Below, in pieces: positions 23,801 through 35,800 of a stretch of 64,000 nt of DNA (within the stretch, counting starts at the first letter, position 1; each line of letters begins with the position of its first letter). The position numbers and the translations under genes were made by a program. The notes beneath the pieces are model-generated. The model was not told the origin of the DNA and made no database searches. It worked only from the letters and a program-made list of their open reading frames with translations. The stretch comes from Armigeres subalbatus. Its lineage: Eukaryota; Arthropoda; Insecta; Diptera; Culicidae. Location of the stretch: contig NC_085140.1 of NCBI RefSeq assembly GCF_024139115.2, forward strand, positions 43,990,180 to 44,054,179, in the 5' to 3' direction.

Positions 23801-26800
23801 GGAATTGGAATGGAATTGGAATGGAATTGGAATGGAATTGGAATGGAATTGGAATGGAATTGGAATGGAATTGGAATGGAATTGGAATGGAATTGGAATG
23901 GAATTGGAATGGAATTGGAATGGAATTGGAATGGAATTGGAATGGAATTGGAATGGAATTGGAATGGAATTGGAATGGAATTGGAATGGAATTGGAATGG
24001 AATTGGAATGGAATTGGAATGGAATTGGAATGGAATTGGAATGGAATTGGAATGGAATTGGAATGGAATTGGAATGGAATTGAAATGGAATTGGAATGGA
24101 ATTGGAATGGAATTGGAATGGAATTGGAATGGAATTGGAATGGAATTGGAATGGAATTGGAATGAGAATGGAATTGGAATGGAATTGGAATGGAATTGGA
24201 ATGGAATTGGAATGGAATTGGAATGGAATTGGAATGGAATTGGAATGGAATTGGAATGGAATTGGAATGGAATTGGAATGGAATTGGAACGGAATTGGAA
24301 TGGAATTGGAATAAATTTGGAAATGAGTTGAAAAACGAATAGAATTGTTGGTCATTCGTACTTGAAAATAGATTGTTTCTATTCAAAATTCTTTAAAAAT
24401 GTTTCAGCATGACTATTTTTGATAGCTTATCCCTAACCCAACTTCTCTTCTTGTTTGAAAATATTGTTCTGTCTATTTTCTATAGTTTGAGCCTGGATTG
24501 GTACATCTTTCAATATTTAAGCATGTGAAACTCTTCAACATTCACAAACAGCTAAGAGATTCCGTCGTTTTAAGATAAATCACTGATTTTCATAATTAGC
24601 GTTTGCAGAAACCTATCTCAAAGGTCGAACGATATTGTTACGCTCGACTAAATCCTCAAACACTTCATTTCTCACGCAAACCTCACTCACCTGTGACAAG
24701 CTCAGAACCAGCGAGGGCGTTCCCCCACCCCCACTTGGGTTGACCATTGACGCACTGCTAACCGCACCATTATTAACCGTAATGTGATTATGATGGCCAC
24801 CGCCGACACCGTTATTATTGCTATTGCTACCACCATTGTTGTTGTTGCTGTTGTTATTGCTATTGACATTAGCCTCTTGTCTCTGCTGCTGTTGCGACGA
24901 TGATGACCTTTGATTGACACCCTCGCCCGCCTGTGATGCGGAAGTCGAAGTCGAGCCAGGACCTCTCGCCGCCGCCGATGGGTGATGATGGCCAAGCATT
25001 GATATATGAGCAGCTTCACCATTAGCGGTGGCCGCGAGATTTATGCTTGGGTCGCGACCACCCGCGGTTAATTGATTGTTGGATCCGCCACTACTGCTGC
25101 TGCTGGTGCCGGAAGCCGTGGACGATGGCGAGGAGGACGAATTATTGCTAGCGATGATCATATGACTTCGCTGCTGCTGCTGCTGGGTCGCGGCCAAATG
25201 CTGGCCATTCTGGACCAGTCCGTTTGTAATATGACTACTGACACTTGTTAATTGTGAGTTAGTGTTATTGTTGTTCAACGAGTTGAGATGCTGGGTGAGG
25301 GTTAAATTACTGCTACTACTGCTGACCACTATCTGCGAAGGATTCTGTTGCTGCTGGTGATGAGGATGATTGCCGGAAATTGTTCTAATTGAATTTGGAT
25401 TGTTGTTGCTGGAGTGGTTCAGTTGCTGAGAGGTAGGAATGACTTGGAAATGTATCGAAGTGTTGTCCTTTGGAACGAGTGAGGATCGATTTCCGTCTTG
25501 GAGGATGCTGTTGTTGTGGGCCTGCTGCTGCTGTTGTTGTTGTTGCTGCTGTTGCTGTTGCTGCTGCTGTTGGAGTTGGGCCTCCCGTGCACGACGGTTG
25601 TCTATCCAGCGGGGGTACATCTGAAGCGAGGGGATTAGAGGACGAAGTGAGATGAGATAAGATTTAATTGAGATTTTGCGGTCGATGTGGAAAATTGGGA
25701 TTTATATTATGGGTCTGTTGATTGCAGGGCTAAATTGGAGCCGATTGATGATGATTACTGTACTGAGCTTTGGTATGATGGGGGAGGTTAATTGGACTTT
25801 ATGATGAGATGGTTTAGACGTAAAATTTGTATTGAGGAAGAGATATACTTCTTATTCACACTCAAACTAACAATGTATGCATTTTAATCGAACATTCCTT
25901 CCTATTGGTGTTTCTTTAGTTAATACTTAATGTTCAAATAATAATAATAATGACAATAACGCATGAATTCAATTGAGTCAGACAAAAACCGGAACCTCGG
26001 CAAAACATGATGGACCATCGAAAATTGTTGAATGTTTATCTCCGGAAACTAAAATTGTTTGAAGAAACACAAAAGTTTTTTCGACAGAAATTCATTAGAG
26101 TTTTCTGTAGATATTAAGACAAAAGGAATTTCCCGTGAAAATTTGGAAGATTTTCTTTTGGAAAGTGAGATAAGCTTCCACTGAACATTCAGAACATTTC
26201 TTTGAGGAAATCCAGAAAAAATCTCGAAAAAAAAACTTAAAAAATATTTACGTAGGAGATTTGAAAATAAAATGTTTTATACAAATCCACAAAACCAGAA
26301 ATTTCTGATGAATTTTCAGAAGAATGTATATTCGAAAGGGAAAACATGACCATATCAGATTATTCGGTCTTTTGAAAGTGCTTTGCACAACAACGTACCT
26401 TACGCAAATAGCTGCGAGTAGCAACTGACAGTAAGGGTACGAAAAAATAGATTGTGACTTTTGCTAAGTTAGCAAATGTAAATATTCTCGAATGGTTTTA
26501 CCGATCGAGGTGAAATCTCGCACAGTTTTGATAGGACTCAAAAGGCGTCCGACAATAAGGCTGGAAATTTTTGTGGAGGAATCCTTGCAGGAAATTTTAA
26601 AAGAGTTCCAAAAAGAATTTCCGGATCAATTCTTGAAAAAATCTGATTGAATCCATGAAGGAATTAAAAAAACTGAAGAAATTTTCGAAACGAATTCGTG
26701 AAGTAATTTTTGGAGGAATATTTTAAATAATTTCCAATGGAATTTTTTAAAAAAATTAGGAAATTAGGAAATTTAGGAAAGTAATTTAGGAAATAACTCA

Positions 26801-29800
26801 AAATAGAATTTGCGATAAACGTCCTAGATTTCTACAGGAATTTCTTCGAAATTTCCTTCAGGAACTCCTTCTAGAATTCCTACTGGAATTTCTCCTGGAT
26901 TTCCTTCGAAAATAGCCCCAAGTAGTTGTTCTTTCGGAAAGTGCACCAGTAATATATTCTTAAATTCCTCCAAAAAATCCTTTGAATATTACTCCAGGAA
27001 TTTCTTCGCCGATTCCCGGAGGGATTTCTACAAAAAATCTTCCAGAAATGAATCCAGTAATTCCTTCCAAAAATTATCCCATGAATTCCTTCGGAATTTC
27101 CCATAAGGTTAATAGTGATGAAGTTTACTACGCATAAAAATCACTTTAATAATGAATAAGAAAAATTCTTTCTTTAATTTCTTTCAAGAAAATCCTAAGA
27201 CCTTCGGAAATTCCTGCAAGAATTCCTTCGAAAGCTCCTTGAGCAATAGTTTTAGAAATTATCGCAGGAATTTCTCAAAAAAATTTTAGAATCAAATTCA
27301 AAGAAACTCCTAGTGAATTTCTAAACAAATTTGTAACTGTTGGTTATGTTATGTGATGAGTGTTGCTGAGAAATTCATGAAAATGCAGTCTAATGCGTGA
27401 ATGTGTTTGTGTCTTTATATGTAGGTTTTCCCAGTACTTTGACAACTGCAGTAGAGCAGTGCATGATTAGCCTCCACCACCCTATAAGACAGAGGGCCAG
27501 AAGCACCTTCGTTAAGAAGCCATTAAGGGGTGGCGTAATTGGGTCGATACTATGAGACGAGGTGCCTGACCTGGAAAAGGTGGATGCGGTCACTATCCCA
27601 AAGTATTTTGAAGCGAACGGATGTTACAAAGTTACCAAAGTTGGAAGTTGAGGAGTAGAGAAGAAAGTGTGTGAAACAAGAGAAGGTTTTGAGGACAACC
27701 CCACTGTTTTTGGGTTGAAAACCGCCGTCATTCCCTGGTTCCGTAGTCGGCCTAATCCGGCATTGTTTCCGCCGATAGTCGATCGGCCTTCTTATTGGTC
27801 GAGTTGCAACGAAGCAAGAGCAAGGAAGATCCCCAAGCCACCCTGGCGATACCATCGGTAAGCCCGCAGCGAACAGAGTTGCTCACTACCGGATCGTCGG
27901 CCACCGAAGGAAAGAAGGAAGAAGAAATGGAGTGGTGCAGTGCTGCCAGGAAGAGAGGCTCTAAAGACAGGTTAACTAGCTTTAAGAGAGAGTGAAGGCA
28001 GAAGTGAATAAAGTCTCGCAAAGTGAAGCTCTATGGTTTTCCTTTCATTTGATTGTGAGAGTTCCCTGTCCGCGAGTTGCTTGAGGTGAGCGACCCCGAG
28101 GCTATTGGTTCAGGGAGTCTCAGTACAGCGCTGGGCATACTTAGAGATGTCGTAAAATCTCGATTAATCGATTAGTAACTAATCGATTACTCTCCATTCT
28201 TGTCGAATATTAAATCGATTAATCGTTAAAAAATTATCGATTATCACAACGATGAATCGATTAATCGAAGTAATCGCTTAATTTGCGACATCCTTATGAT
28301 GTCGTAAAATTCCGATTAATCGATTAGTAACTAATCGATTACTGTTGATTCTTCTCGATTATTGAATCGATTAGTCGTTGGGTAATAATCGATTCAAAAT
28401 TAATCGATTATCACAACGATTAATCGATTAATCGAAATAATCGATTAATTTGCGACATCTCTAGGCATACTTACCCGATAATTACAAATTCCTGAATGAT
28501 TTTTAAATTAAACTCCTGAAGGAACTTCCGACATTCTTGGATTTCTCCAAGAATTTCTTTGGCATTGCTTCAAGATTTCCTTCAGAAATTACCCAGGGAT
28601 TTTTTCGAAACTTTGGAAATAAATCTCAAAATCATTTTCAAATCCTCCTCAACCCAATCTTAACCACACATTTCCTCCATATCCAGACCCTCCCATGAAG
28701 AGGAAATCCCCTCACAACTTTAGCTGCGGCACCAGATCAAGAAAAAATATCGAGGAAGACAACATGCTGCAGCACATTCCAGCGGGTTTTTGACCACAAG
28801 ATGTCCCGGGTTTGGATGGATTACTGCCTAATTATGACCAGAGTGTCGGAGAACGTGGACCCAACAGATGAGGCTGAAAAATTAAGCCACGAAGGGACAC
28901 CGAGGGACACATGACCGGCCGCGTTAAGGGCACTAAATGAAAGGCCGCTTTCGAACTTGTGGGTTACGCCTTTTCTAACCCGGACAACAAGAGCAGTAGG
29001 ACGAGGAATCGATCCGAAACATTTTATATATAGGAAGTAAAGATATAGAAGAAGATGAATAATTGATTTCGCAACCGTTCTCTGTATATATTAGGGCTGA
29101 AATGTTATATCCAAGTACTATCCACATTTTAATGGCCAAGGTTCATTATGTGCGATCGACAAAGCTTCTATGATAACAGGTGCCGCTTTTTTATGTTCAA
29201 CATAGATTTAAGGCTATTCATAAACATAAGATCTGTTACGAGAAATAAACAACAAACAAACTACGTGGATGATCTTTGTAGTGTAACATGTGCATCAAAC
29301 ATGTTATTCATATTTCTTCTTTAACACACTTTCAGCAGACTCAGTGGGAACATGCTGAGAAGGTCAATTTCATCCGGCATTGAACCTTCAGTTCAATGCC
29401 TAGCAACTCTAGCACCGTTGGCGACAAGCAGAAAGTGTCGCATTACAAATGTATCGAGACATGCTGTTACCAAGTGAACAGTCATGTATTTTTCGAGGGT
29501 CTCTGTCCTCGCTCTTTTGCGTTAACAACGATCACTGATTGGTGATCGATGTACATAGCTAGGTTCATGTATTGGTGCTTCAAGTATCTCCCGTAGGTTA
29601 AATTATATTTCTTTAAATTTCAATAAAGCATTAAGATTCCAACCTTCTAAGAGGATGGTAATTTATTTTAACAGTGAATATCACTACCCAACGAAAAGTG
29701 TTATAACATGGCGACCGTGACAGGACGACCATTATTCTGGTGAAGTGAAACATTCCAGTGAAAAAAGAAATAGTTACAAGAATGGGCAATAAGAAGTCAA

Positions 29801-32800
29801 GTCCCAAAACGGAACAAAGTGGTGATAGTGATGTGAACATTATAAACACACAAGATTTTCACACGGAGTTGCATCTCGACCACGAGCTTAAGTTGTGGGT
29901 GATAATTTTTTTAATTTCACTGCAGCTCGCAGTCATTGTGTACAAAGTAATTGCAAAACGAGAGCGGAAAAAGGCAGCAAGAATGATGGCCAGATCCATT
30001 GCTCACCTGAACGAAGTCGTAACGCAAAAAGATTAGAGTGAACCAAAAGTGACAATAATCTTTGCAATAAGAGAGTGACATTTATAAATAAAGAAGAGAG
30101 AAAAAACGGCGACAATAAACAATTTAGATCAACATACAAAATATGAGTGCAAGTTGAGTGCGAGTCGTGATGAAAGCAGATGCGTTTGATTTCCTGATGA
30201 ACCAGCAACCCCAGTGAACGAGTTGTGCAACCCAGAAGGCATAGTAGAATCCTTGAAGCCCTTGAAGTGACCTGATTTAACCATGAATGCAGCAACACCT
30301 AAATGGATATTGAGGTACATAAACTTTTCATAGATAGCAACATTTCTCGTTTAAATTCTATACTTTCCAATTTGAAAAAAGCCCCTAACAGGGTATATAA
30401 AAGAATAACTTTGAATGCAAAACTAGAAGATGCTCGTACATTATACACACAAATAACAAACATTTTAGCCGAGCATGAGTCAAAATTTCCCCAAGCCGAA
30501 TTTGTCTTTTTGTATAAATGTACACGACAGATATATAGTGAAATACATACTCTAATCTCGACAAAAATAGAGTACGCAGGCAATCATAAAATAAGCATAT
30601 ACACGTTAGTGTGCGTAATAAATTTCATTTCTAAATTAAAACATAAACTCAGAGGAAAAATGGTAAACCCGAAAGTAGACATCAAACTGGGCACCACCCT
30701 AGTGCAAACGTACGATGGTGCTCCAGGAAATTTAGAAGCGTTTATTGACGCTGTTGTTTTATTTAACGACACAGTAGAGAGCGAATTTAACGAAGCTACC
30801 GCTGCCCAGAAGCAAGCAGCTCAGGTTACGGTGATTAGATTTGTCAAGTCTCGCCTTACGGGCATTGCACGACAGGTAATAACTGGCGCTAATGATTTGC
30901 AAGCCATCACGGATGCGCTTAAGCAACATTGCGAATCAAAATCACATCGGATGGTTTAGAAGCAAAATTAAGGGCTCTCAAACAAAAGGATTCAATTGAA
31001 ACTTTTGCAAGGAAGTCGAAAATTTGACATCGCAACTCAAATCATGCTACGTAAACGAACAAATACCAGTCGATAGAGCTAACACGATGGCTATAAAAAA
31101 GGGAGTTGATTCTTTGATAAGTGGTATCAAAAATACGGATACTAAGCTTATTTTGAAAGCTGGATCCTTCATCAACATTAATGATGCAATCCAGAAGGTG
31201 ATAGAAAACGTTCAATACACTAATGCCAACAACAATTCGCCAGCAACAAATGCTCAAATTTTTGCAGGTCGAGTAAACTACTCAAGAGGACGAGGTGAAA
31301 CGAATAACAGAGGACGTGGAAATCGGAATTATAGATATCAAAATTCACAATCTCATCGTGGACATTTTACAAATCAAGGTGGAAATTGGTCACACAGAGG
31401 GAATTCCTCTTATCAAAGAGGTAATTGGACTCGACGTGGTCGGTACCCATCAAATATGTTCTTAGCTCATCAGCCTCACAATCAAATGTCACAGCAGCAA
31501 CAGATGTCACAAATGGCAAATGAAAATATGTTCTTAGCTCATCAACCTCATATTCAAATGCCGCAGCAAATTACACAATCAACAAATGGAAATATCCACC
31601 CTTTAGGCGTACCGTTGGGGCGGCATACACAATAAATGTATCCGCAACCAACTACGTATTAGTTAACGCTTGATATGACAGATACACAGTCTTCATTTAT
31701 TGTAGATTGTGGATCTGACATATCAGTCATGAAAGCTAACAAAATTAAAAGCATTGACAAATTTACTATCCCGCTGACAAATGCAACATTATCGGGATAG
31801 GATAAGGTAATACCAGCACTATAGGAACCACGCATGCAAACTTACTAATTAATGGCATGCTAATACCACACACATTTCACATAGTCGAGAAAAATTTCCC
31901 TATTCCCACTGATGGTATTTTAGGGAGAGATTTTCTCGTAAATTACAATTGCAAAATTGACTATGAGTATTGGTTACTTCATATACCAATGAACTCTGAA
32001 ACCTTAGAATTGCCAATTGTAAATAATTATCAAAGACAAAACCGTAATTCCTGCCAGGTGTGAAATCATCCGAAGACTGAATAACACATTTATCCGAAGA
32101 CAGCGTGATTTTTCACAACAAATTTCAGATGGTATATTCTGCGCAAATTCAATTGTAAGCAAGAAAAGTTGTTTCATTAAATTCATAAATACGACTGATA
32201 ATGATTTTATTTTACCATCAGGATGTACACCGCAAGATGCGCCTTTAGCGAAATACCGCCTTGATTCCTCAAAGGAATTATCAAGCGATGAAATAAGAAA
32301 ACAGAATATAAAAAACGAAATTAACACACAAAATTTAGAACCTAAAATTAAAAGAAAAGTTGAAGCTTTATGTCAAGACTTCAACGACATATTTTCACTT
32401 GAGAACGATATTTTGACTCATAACAATTTTATGAACAAAATATACAACTTGACAATGGAAAACCGGTTTACATTAAAATTATCGGATACCTGAAAGTCAA
32501 AAATCCGAAATTGATGCACAAGTGGAAAAATGCTTAACGAAAAATTATTAAAATTCAACTTCACCATTTAATTCACCGATACTGTTAGTACCCAAAAATC
32601 GTCACCAGACGAGAAAAATGGCGTTTGGTGATTGATTTTAGACAGTTGAATAAACAGATCATACCAGATAAATTTCCACTCCCCGTATTGATGATATTCT
32701 GGATCATTTAGGTCGAGCGAAGTATTTCACTACACTCGATCTCATGTCAGGATTTCATCAAATACCTTTAGATGAAAATTCCAAAAGATATACAGCCTTC

Positions 32801-35800
32801 TCCACCGAAAAGGGTCATTTTGAATTCAATAGACTCCCTTTCGGATTAAACATCAGCCCAAACTCATTCCAGCGTATGATGTCCATCGCTTTGAGCGGTC
32901 TACCACCACAATGTGCATTTCTCTACATAGATGACATCATAGTCGTAGGATGTTCTGTGGATCACCACATTGTAAATCTACGTAAAGTTTTTCTGCAATT
33001 GAGAAAGTTTAATCTAAAATTAAATCCATCCAAATGTTATTTCTTCAAGAATGAGGTGACCTACTTAGGGCACCATATATCGAAGGATGGTATTCAGCCT
33101 GATAAAATAAATATTCAGTAATCATCAACTATCCAATCCCGAAAAATGCAGATGAAGTACGACGATTTGTTGCCTTTTGCAATTACTATCGTCGTTTCAG
33201 CAAATATTTCACAGATATAAATGTTCCATTAAACAAACTACTACGAAAAGAAGCAGTTTTCGACTGGGGGGAAATCTGTCAACAATCTTTTGACATGCTT
33301 AAACGGCAGCTATTATCACCTCAGCTTTTACAGTTTCCAGACTACCAAAAGAATTTATAATAACAACTGATGCATCCAAAATAGCTTGCGGAGCAGTTCT
33401 AGCTCAACGGCATGGAGATTTTGAATTGCCAATCGCATTTGCCAGTAAGGCTTTTACGAAAGGCGAATCGAACAAATCAACCATAGAGCAGGAACTAACC
33501 GCAATACATTGGGCAGTCGACTATTTTAGGCCTTACATTTATGGTCATACAGTTATCATTCGTACAGACCATCGACCACTCATTTATCTATGCTCTCTAA
33601 AAAATCCTACATCTAAACTCACGCGGATGAGATGGGATTTGGAGGAATACGATTTTGAAGTGGAATATATTAAAGGAACCACAAATGTTTTATCTGATGC
33701 CTTATCTAGAATCCAAATAACGTCAGACACACTCAAGAAGATGTATATATTAACTAGATCTATGACAAAGAAAAATGCCACTACAACAACTGACAGTCAA
33801 ACACAGAAGCCTGATCAACTTCACGTATATGAACCCGTCAGTAGTTTGGAGGCATTTGATTTGCCAAAATTAACATTTAATTATAATTATAACACATCGT
33901 GTATAGACATGATTATATATGATAAAAGATTCAGAAAGAGGCTAACCCACCAGTTACCCTCGCATTAAATTCTAATCTAATAAACGATTTACAAATTTTA
34001 CTACAACATATAGATGGCAGGCCTGCCCAAACAAAAAGTACAATCAAAATACAAAACGATATGCAACAAAATATCAAAATTAAGCCAAGAATAAAGAAGC
34101 TAGCAATTCAAATGAACGATGTTATTTTCTCATACATTGACATAAATACTTTTAAACAAATCGGCAATAACATTCTTCGGAATACTGCCATAGTAATTTA
34201 TAAAAAGCCAGTTGAAATTTCAACCGAAACTCAAATAAACAATATATTGAAACAATGACCATGACTCAATATCACTACCCAACGAAAAGTGTTATAACAG
34301 TAGCAAGGAAATCTAGACTATGACCATGCTCTAACAAATATTCAAATGCATTATTATATTGAGGATATGAATTCGGTTTCATCTAAACATGACGTCATTC
34401 CAATCTTCATTTGCAAGTTGTTCGGAGTCGGGACAATACATGTTGCTCCCTCCAAAACATTCGGTCCTCTCTCGTCTTACCTTTGATTAGTCGCAGAAAA
34501 TAGGATCGCTTTCTCCACCACTCAATTTGCCATGCCTCTTTTATAACCCCTTTTTATTTCGAATCGGGCGTCGGGGCCGAGAACATTTCGGGTGGGCTAT
34601 GTACATTGTACAGCTCCATCCAAGATTTGCCAGTTTATGTGCTTCCTCGTTTCCATGTATTTTGATGTAACCGGGAACCCATAAAAAGCTTGGGTAGCAG
34701 CCAGCTACGAGGTCCTGTGTAGCCTGGATCCACGGATGCTTTGTTCAGGAAGATTCCAGAGCCAAAAGGACGCTCACCGAGTCCGACAACAGTTAGGATG
34801 AGCGCCGTGCTTGTATCGCATGCTGCCTAAAACAAGGCCTGTGCCTCAGTCGAGTAGACTGAGCACCCCGAGCAGCACAGTCAGGCAAAAATTGTTGCAA
34901 CAACTTGATTGTGACTGAATCCGGTCACATATAAGTTGCAATAACCTATGTGGAACATGTGTGCTGCTAGAGACTGGTTGGCCAGTTTGAGGTGCATCTG
35001 CACTGCCCATGATCGCATGGGCAGTGCAGGTTTTGGATCCATCGTACCGAATCTTTGTGTTTTGGTAATCATGCTCAAACTTTTCCCCAAAGACCTCCTT
35101 GGCTCAAGTCGGGTTGGTACTCTTCCGCAACTGCGCCCTAATTGACCATTCAATCTTTAGATTCTTGGCCTTCCAGCTTCGCGGTCCTACTCGGCGGCTA
35201 TGGCCACTCGCCTGCTTATGTCTCGGTTACTCCTAGTCCTTTTGTTTGTTATATTACTCGCTCGTTAATTCGGGTTTTACAAACCTCCTTGGTCCTCTCG
35301 AAGTGTTAGGTGCCGGTCGATCGTCACTCCGAGGACTTTTACACTCCCTTTTGTAGGAATCGGATGACCTCCGACTTTTATGGGTTCACGCGGTGGTATA
35401 TGCCTCGAGTCACAAATTGTGAAGCCTAGCTCATTTACTTGCTGCAATTTCGAAATCTACATTCCAGGTCCAATTAACGAGTGCTCTTGCTCCTGCCTGT
35501 AGCTTTCTTCTTGTGCATCCAGGGTGCTTCCAGTGACGATCAGGAGAATATCGTCAGAATATACTAGAATAAGCATCCCTTTTGGTGGCACTTGGAAGAC
35601 GCCGCACATTGCCACAAGGAATAACTTGACGATTACCGATACTTGCGGTACGCCAGTTTCCTTCTGCACTACTTTGGTCCTGTAGTTTTCCACCAGTACT
35701 TAACTAGTTCGTCCATCGAAAAAGTTTCGCAGAAATGCAAGCATGTTTCACCGTTTCTTTAGATTTTCTAGGACCTCCGGAGTCCATGTTAGTCGAGTAA

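Larger units (their letters stand above)
29103..34299 (+). mobile_element. Ty3/gypsy-type LTR retrotransposon, internally deleted
   Basis: A complete 5' LTR, primer site, small leader ORF, gag, protease, reverse transcriptase and RNase H are present, in the order of Ty3/gypsy (Metaviridae) elements. Integrase and most of the 3' LTR are gone: only the last 32 bp of the LTR remain at 34268-34299. Frames are broken in gag, protease and RT. The Gag tail is RG-rich without zinc knuckles, which recalls the mdg1/412 lineage (tentative). No target duplication is visible (GAAA against GTAG). It lies in the 15-kb CAMTA intron in antisense to the gene. Non-autonomous relic. Confidence 0.9.

Noticed and set aside
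23057..24320. Heat-shock-element array, by analogy with GGAAT satellites
   Set aside because: GAA blocks all face the same way; the alternating GAA/TTC pattern required for heat-shock factor is absent.
23040..24386. ORFs of up to 448 codons on both strands
   Set aside because: The 11-bp GGAAT unit has no stop codon in any frame; the peptides are one repeated word.
27311..28133. Solo LTR
   Set aside because: Only a TG-like start and an AATAAA were seen; no matching copy, primer site or target duplication.
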